Source: DAOTTI01 sp034437795
GTDB taxonomy: Bacteria; Chloroflexota; UBA11872; UBA12225
Length of the DNA stretch: 16,888 nt
Direction of reading: 5' to 3'
Assembly: GCA_034437795.1 (NCBI GenBank)
Contig: DAOTTI010000095.1
Coordinates: 1 to 16,888 of the forward strand
Every line of letters starts with the position of its first letter. Within the stretch, counting starts at the first letter, position 1. Shown here one piece after another: positions 13,374 through 16,888 of this stretch. The notes beneath the pieces were generated by a model that did not search any database, was not told the origin of the DNA, and saw nothing but the letters and a program-made list of their open reading frames with translations. The translations under genes were made by a program, and so were the position numbers.

Positions 13374-15206
13374 ATGCGCGGCTTCCCTTCGCGCGACGGC
13401 CGGGCCGGCGCCACGGCCGAGCCCCGCGTGAGCCTGCTCTGGCCACCGGGGGTGCCGCCTCGCCCCGGCCCGGCGCGCCTGGATGCGCGGACCATCACCG
13501 ACCTGGACCTGCAGGAGGTCATCCGCGCCCTCGCCGGCGGCGACCCGCGCCGCGAGCGCTTCGTCACCGCCCTCCTGGCCGATCTCTGCACCGACCCCGC
13601 CGTCATTCGTTACCGGCAGGAGGTCCTGGCCGATCTCCTTTCCGATACGGAGCTGCGGGAGAGACTGGAGCAGGTGCGGGGCGGGCTCGCCACCCTGGTG
13701 GAGGAACGTGGCGCTGGCCACCGCGCGGTCTGGTCCATCTCCCTCATCGCGCGGCGCGTGGCGGAGCTGGAACGCTACGTCGACGTTGCCCTCCAGCTCC
13801 GGCGCGCGCTGGAGGGCGCGCCCACCCGCGCCGCGGCCTTGGACGCGCTGCGCGCCGCCGTGGTCGCCCTCACCAGTACGCCAGAGTTTCGCTCCCTCCA
13901 GGCGGAGCTCCCCGCGCTGCGAGCCACGCTCGACCGCGCCGGTAGCGTCACCATCGGTATCAACCTCGCCGACGACCTGATGCCGGAATCCGCCACCGTC
14001 CTCGCCATCAGCGCGAAGAAGCTCGAGGGGCGCGCCCCGCTGCTCGACCGGCTGTTCGGGCAAGGCGCCGCGCATGGCCTGACGGCGCTTCGCCAGGTCG
14101 AGATCGGCAACCCGTCTAACCCGCTGTACCGCGACCTGCTCAAGCTGCTGGAAGCGGCGGTGGCGCCGGTGGCGGACGCCCTCGGCCGCTACGCGACCGT
14201 CAACGCCTACGCCCTCACCGAGCTCGAGCCAGAACTGCACTTCCTGCTCAGCGCCGTGAGGCTGATCCAGCGCCTACAGGCGGCAGGCTTGCCCGCCTGC
14301 CCACCGGAGATCGCTCCCATGGAGGAGCGCGTCTCCTGGCTGGCCGACGGGTACAACGTCACCCTGGCCCTGCGCCTTGTGGCGGCGCAGCCCAGACCGG
14401 CTCAGGGCGGGCCCCAGTCGCATCCGCAGCCGGTAGACCGGCCGGATCAGGCCAAGCGGGCACCCCAGCCGGCGCCGGCACAGGCGGGGGCGACTGCCCC
14501 CGCCGGCGTGGGAGTGGTGACCAACCTGATGGCGTTCGGCGCCGGACACCCCCGGGTGTGGATCCTGACCGGCCCCAACCGCGGCGGTAAGACGACCTAT
14601 ACCCGCGCCGTCGGGCAGGCCCACGTCCTCTTCCAGGCCGGGCTATACGCGCCTGCCCGCGCGGCCCGCCTCAGCCCGGTGAACGCCATCTACACCCACT
14701 TCGCCGGCCAGGAGAGCGCCGAGGTCGGCATGGGCCGGCTGGACGAGGAGGCGGCCCGCCTGGCGCAGATCTTCCGGGTCGCCACGCCCCAAAGCCTGAT
14801 CCTGCTGAACGAGGTCTTGGCCGGGACGAGCACCGTCGAGGCGCTCGGGCTGGCGACGGACGCCGTGCGGGGCCTGCGCCTGCTGGGCGCGCGGGCGATC
14901 TACACCACGCACCTGCATGAACTGGCCGCGCGCGTGGACGAGATCAACGCCACCACTCCCGGCGACGCCGCCGTCGGCAGCCTGGTGGCCGGCGTGGAGC
15001 CCAACCCGCTGGAGGGAGACGCCGTGATTGGCCCACGCCACCGGCGCACCTTCCGCATCTTCCCCAGTCCGCCGCTCGGCGTCAGCTACGCCTCAGAGAT
15101 CGCCGAGCAGCACGGGATCAGCTTTCCGCAGTTGCTGGAACTGTTCCGCAAGCGCGGCCTGCAGCCAGAGGCAGCAGAGCGCCACGGCGCAAGCGATGCC
15201 ACGTAA
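13374..15206 (+). CDS. MutS-family ATPase lacking the mismatch-recognition domain
   Basis: A 610-residue MutS-related ATPase. Residues ~40-335 resemble the MutS core/lever region (DLDLQEVIRAL, YRQEVLADLLSD). The ATPase domain begins at ~385. Walker A is GPNRGGKTT (400-408, K406), where MutS has GPNMGGKST. The signature region SAEVGMGRLDEEAARL follows, then Walker B LILLNEVLAGTST with N479-E480 in place of the usual D-E, and the H-loop IYTTHLHELA. It has no N-terminal mismatch-binding domain and no C-terminal Smr nuclease, so it is neither canonical MutS nor MutS2. Residues ~340-382 are a Pro/Gln/Ala-rich insertion before the ATPase. The start is fixed by AGGGGTGA 4-5 nt upstream. The likely role is DNA junction or mismatch processing as a dimeric clamp, inferred from the fold. 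Confidence 0.85.
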   Translation: MRGFPSRDGRAGATAEPRVSLLWPPGVPPRPGPARLDARTITDLDLQEVIRALAGGDPRRERFVTALLADLCTDPAVIRYRQEVLADLLSDTELRERLEQVRGGLATLVEERGAGHRAVWSISLIARRVAELERYVDVALQLRRALEGAPTRAAALDALRAAVVALTSTPEFRSLQAELPALRATLDRAGSVTIGINLADDLMPESATVLAISAKKLEGRAPLLDRLFGQGAAHGLTALRQVEIGNPSNPLYRDLLKLLEAAVAPVADALGRYATVNAYALTELEPELHFLLSAVRLIQRLQAAGLPACPPEIAPMEERVSWLADGYNVTLALRLVAAQPRPAQGGPQSHPQPVDRPDQAKRAPQPAPAQAGATAPAGVGVVTNLMAFGAGHPRVWILTGPNRGGKTTYTRAVGQAHVLFQAGLYAPARAARLSPVNAIYTHFAGQESAEVGMGRLDEEAARLAQIFRVATPQSLILLNEVLAGTSTVEALGLATDAVRGLRLLGARAIYTTHLHELAARVDEINATTPGDAAVGSLVAGVEPNPLEGDAVIGPRHRRTFRIFPSPPLGVSYASEIAEQHGISFPQLLELFRKRGLQPEAAERHGASDAT

Positions 15207-15240
15207 GCGGGGGCCAGCATGCGGGGAATGAGTAGGTGTG

Positions 15241-16437
15241 ATGGCCGGGTACGCGAGGATCGCCTGTATGCGGTTGAGATTGGTGCGCGGCGCACTCGGC
15301 GTCTATGCCGGCTTGCCGCGCAGCGTCGGGCTCATGGCAGCGGCTGCACCTGGGCGCGCGGCGACGCTGGTGGTGCTCTATGCGTTGTGCCGGCTTCTGG
15401 AGCCGGCGGGCGTGTGGTTCTCCAGGCTGGCGGTGGACGCGCTGGCTGCAAACCGCCCTGCTGCCGCGCTCATCGTGGTGGGTGGGTAGGTGGACCTTCG
15501 GATTGCCGGTGAGGCGGCGAGCTGGATCTTCGAGGTGGTCTGCGCCGGCTATCGCGACCTTGTCCTCTTCCGCCTCCACACGCGGCTGATGCAGAAGGCC
15601 GCCGCCATGCCCGCCCCGACCCTCTTTGAGTCTCCGGTGTTCTACGACAAGCTCCAGAACGCGCGGCGGTCCCTCGAGTGGGCCCAGCGCCTGATGAACC
15701 AAGCAGTCATGGGGGTCGGGGTATTCGCGGTCTTCCTCGCGCTGCTCGGCACGCTGGTGCTGTTGCATCCCCTGGCCGCAGCCGCGGTCTGCCTCACTGC
15801 TGTCCCGTCGTACGTCGCCCAGTTGCCATCCGGGCACGGCCTCTGGCGCGTGTACCGCGCCCAGGCGCCAAACGAGCGGCGCCTGGGCCACTATTTTCAG
15901 CTCCTGACGACGGACGGCGCCGCCAAGGAGATCCGCCTCTTCGGTCTTGGCCCCTATTTCCTCCGCCGGTATCAAGATACGTTTGAGCAAGCGCTCTCCG
16001 AGATCGAGGCCTTCCGCCGGCGCCAGATCCCGGCGATGGTAGGGCTGCCCGCTATCTCGTCGCTAGGTGCGGGAGCCGTGCTCCTCTACGCCGTCTGGCA
16101 GGCGGCGCAGGGCCACCTGACGGTCGGCGACGTCGTCCTCTACAGCGGAGCGACCCCCATGGTGCAAGGGGCAGTGCGGAACAGGCTCCAGTTCACGGGT
16201 AATCTCCACACGGCCCAGCTCCACATGTCGAACATCACGGAGTTCCTCGACCTGGACCCGCCAATGCGCCCTCCTGCCGGCGGCCGGCCAGTGCCGGCGG
16301 TGTGGCGCAAGGGGGTGGAGCTACGCGGCGTGACGTTCCGTTATCCCGGCGCCGACCGGCCAGTGCTCAAGGGCGTAAGTCTCCAGATCCGGCCGGGCGA
16401 AACGGGCGCGATCGTCGGGCCGAACGGCGCGGGGTAG
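15241..16437 (+). pseudogene. Broken ABC exporter (membrane domain and start of ATPase domain)
   Basis: Remnant of a type-I ABC exporter subunit with fused membrane and ATP-binding domains. The first 82 codons carry a hydrophobic stretch and end at an in-frame TAG (15487-15489). The same frame resumes directly at GTG 15490 and continues for 315 codons through the membrane domain, with LFESPVFYDKLQNARR and ELLTTDGAAKEIRLFGL-like coupling-loop sequence (residues KEIRLFGLG), to the ATPase domain: VELRGVTFRYPGADRPVLKGVSLQIRPGET. It stops at TAG (16435-16437) inside Walker A, GPNGAG-stop, where the Lys codon AAG should be. The sequence after this no longer resembles an ATPase, so ~200 residues are missing. 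It begins about 34 bases after the MutS-like gene. It is non-functional as it stands. Confidence 0.82.
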
Positions 16438-16459
16438 ACGCGGAACTCACTCCTGCATG

Positions 16460-16730
16460 GACCGGCTCCTGGACCGCAGGTGCCAGTGAGGGCGTACCCA
16501 TCCTCCTGAAGCCGGTAGGCCTCCAGCGTCCGTGTGGCCGGATAGATGATCCAGTCGTAGGGGATACGAGACGCCGCGTACCGGCGCATCTTCGCGCCCC
16601 GGTCGATCGCCTCCGTGCCGGTGGAAAGCACATCAGGTAGACGGCCACCCGCCGGACGTCCTGGCGATCGCCTCCGTGCCGGGGGAAAGCACCTCGGCTA
16701 ATAGATCCGGCACGCCGAGGATAGCGCGTC
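16460..16730 (-). pseudogene. Decayed Uma2-family (DUF820) endonuclease-like gene
   Basis: Pieces of a Uma2-family protein (PD-(D/E)XK-like fold, common in Cyanobacteria and Chloroflexota) in two frames. AILGVPDLLAEVLSPGTEAI is at about 16665-16728, and GTEAIDRGAKMRRYAASRIPYDWIIYPATRTLEAYRLQEDG at about 16480-16625 in the other frame. Family members have this order, with P-D-L-V-x-E-V-L-S-P and Y-W-I-V-D-P. The frames are separated by a 61-bp duplication that repeats the V-L-S-P-G-T-E-A-I segment (16604-16631 and 16665-16692). The first ~100 residues are missing, replaced by repeat sequence, and the 3' end fades near the ABC-exporter remnant. It is certainly non-coding in this form. Confidence 0.75.
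16604..16692 (-). repeat. 28-bp direct repeat, 61 bp apart, inside the Uma2 remnant
   Basis: Copies at 16604-16631 and 16665-16692 ('cgatcgcctccgtgccg' plus 'ggaaagcac') differ at one base. Since 61 is not a multiple of three, the duplication shifts the reading frame. Confidence 0.8.
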
Positions 16731-16734
16731 GTGG

Positions 16735-16888
16735 TCTCCGTGTCCCCGCGTCGGGGGACGCCAGGACCGCCGTGGGCACCTCCTCTCCCCGCGGCCGTCG
16801 TCCCCCTCTCCGTGTCGGAGCGGGGGCGGCCGGGCCCAGCCGCACGGTGGGGCCGAGGGGGCACGGGTGCGGCGCGGCCCCGACCGAA
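16735..16888 (+). repeat. Terminal repeat block, related to the left end of the window
   Basis: Bases 16735-16755 carry 'tctccgtgtccccgcgtc' words of the 1755-1825 family. Bases 16785-16888 are a copy of the 'ccctctccgtgtcggagcgg' element followed by 'agccgcacgg' and 'gtgcggcgcggccccgac', the same order as at 69-156. No gene is present. Confidence 0.7.

Noticed and set aside
12984..14240. Long minus-strand frame across the repeat region and mutS-like gene
   Set aside because: It spans intergenic repeats and the reverse of conserved MutS core codons and shows no domain.
15487..16437. TAG codons of the ABC exporter read as pyrrolysine or suppressed amber
   Set aside because: Homology ends just after the second TAG, neither site is a known Pyl position, and the binding-protein, aldo/keto reductase and rhodanese genes use TAG as ordinary stops.
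1..16888. Circular element or plasmid
   Set aside because: The shared end sequence is a diverged internal repeat, not an exact terminal overlap, and there is no replication or mobilisation gene.

Overview
The window is very GC-rich bacterial DNA with high-GC third codon positions. It has a Tat-exported lipoprotein sugar-binding protein, Thr/Pro-rich membrane-anchored protein, and spacers packed with imperfect G-rich palindromes and 'ctactcgctactcg' mini-repeats. Together these point to a chromosome of the Chloroflexota (perhaps Thermomicrobia/Sphaerobacter-like). That placement is inference from style, not from a marker gene. There is no rRNA, tRNA, CRISPR array or phage module.

Layout, left to right. 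Bases 1-307 are repeat-derived. A UxuA-like mannonate dehydratase (308-1300, +) and a membrane-anchored M1 metallopeptidase (1856-3553, +) follow, separated by a repeat array. On the minus strand come an alpha/beta hydrolase of the acetylxylan-esterase type (3724-4932) and, upstream of it, a Tat lipoprotein sugar-binding protein (4986-6392), possibly co-transcribed. A small CxxC...CxxC protein (6766-7101, +), an aldo/keto reductase (7342-8343, -) and an RpiB/LacA/LacB-like isomerase (8899-9357, -) follow. Next are a short hypothetical gene (9699-10073, -), a rhodanese whose catalytic cysteine codon is an in-frame TGA (10146-10547, -), a single-pass membrane protein with a Pro/Thr tail (10858-11463, -) and a D-2-hydroxyacid dehydrogenase (11794-12783, -). 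The right end holds a MutS-family ATPase (13374-15206, +), a broken ABC exporter (15241-16437, +) and a decayed Uma2 gene (about 16460-16730, -), then more repeat sequence to the end.

Taken together, the sugar-binding lipoprotein, esterase, mannonate dehydratase-like enzyme, RpiB-like isomerase, aldo/keto reductase and hydroxyacid dehydrogenase suggest use of plant-polysaccharide-derived sugars and sugar acids. They are scattered over both strands as short units rather than one operon, and no permease or sugar-specific regulator is present.

The most interesting feature is the rhodanese. The frame runs intact through a TGA that sits exactly where the active-site Cys belongs, and a perfect 7-bp hairpin with a GGU loop starts 19 nt downstream of that TGA. 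This is what a selenocysteine codon with a bacterial SECIS would look like, although a one-base nonsense mutation gives the same codon. The second notable point is that essentially all copies of the dispersed G-rich repeats lie in the same orientation although the genes lie on both strands. The ABC-exporter remnant ends at its Walker A lysine, where it abuts the Uma2 remnant, marking a degraded recombination junction.
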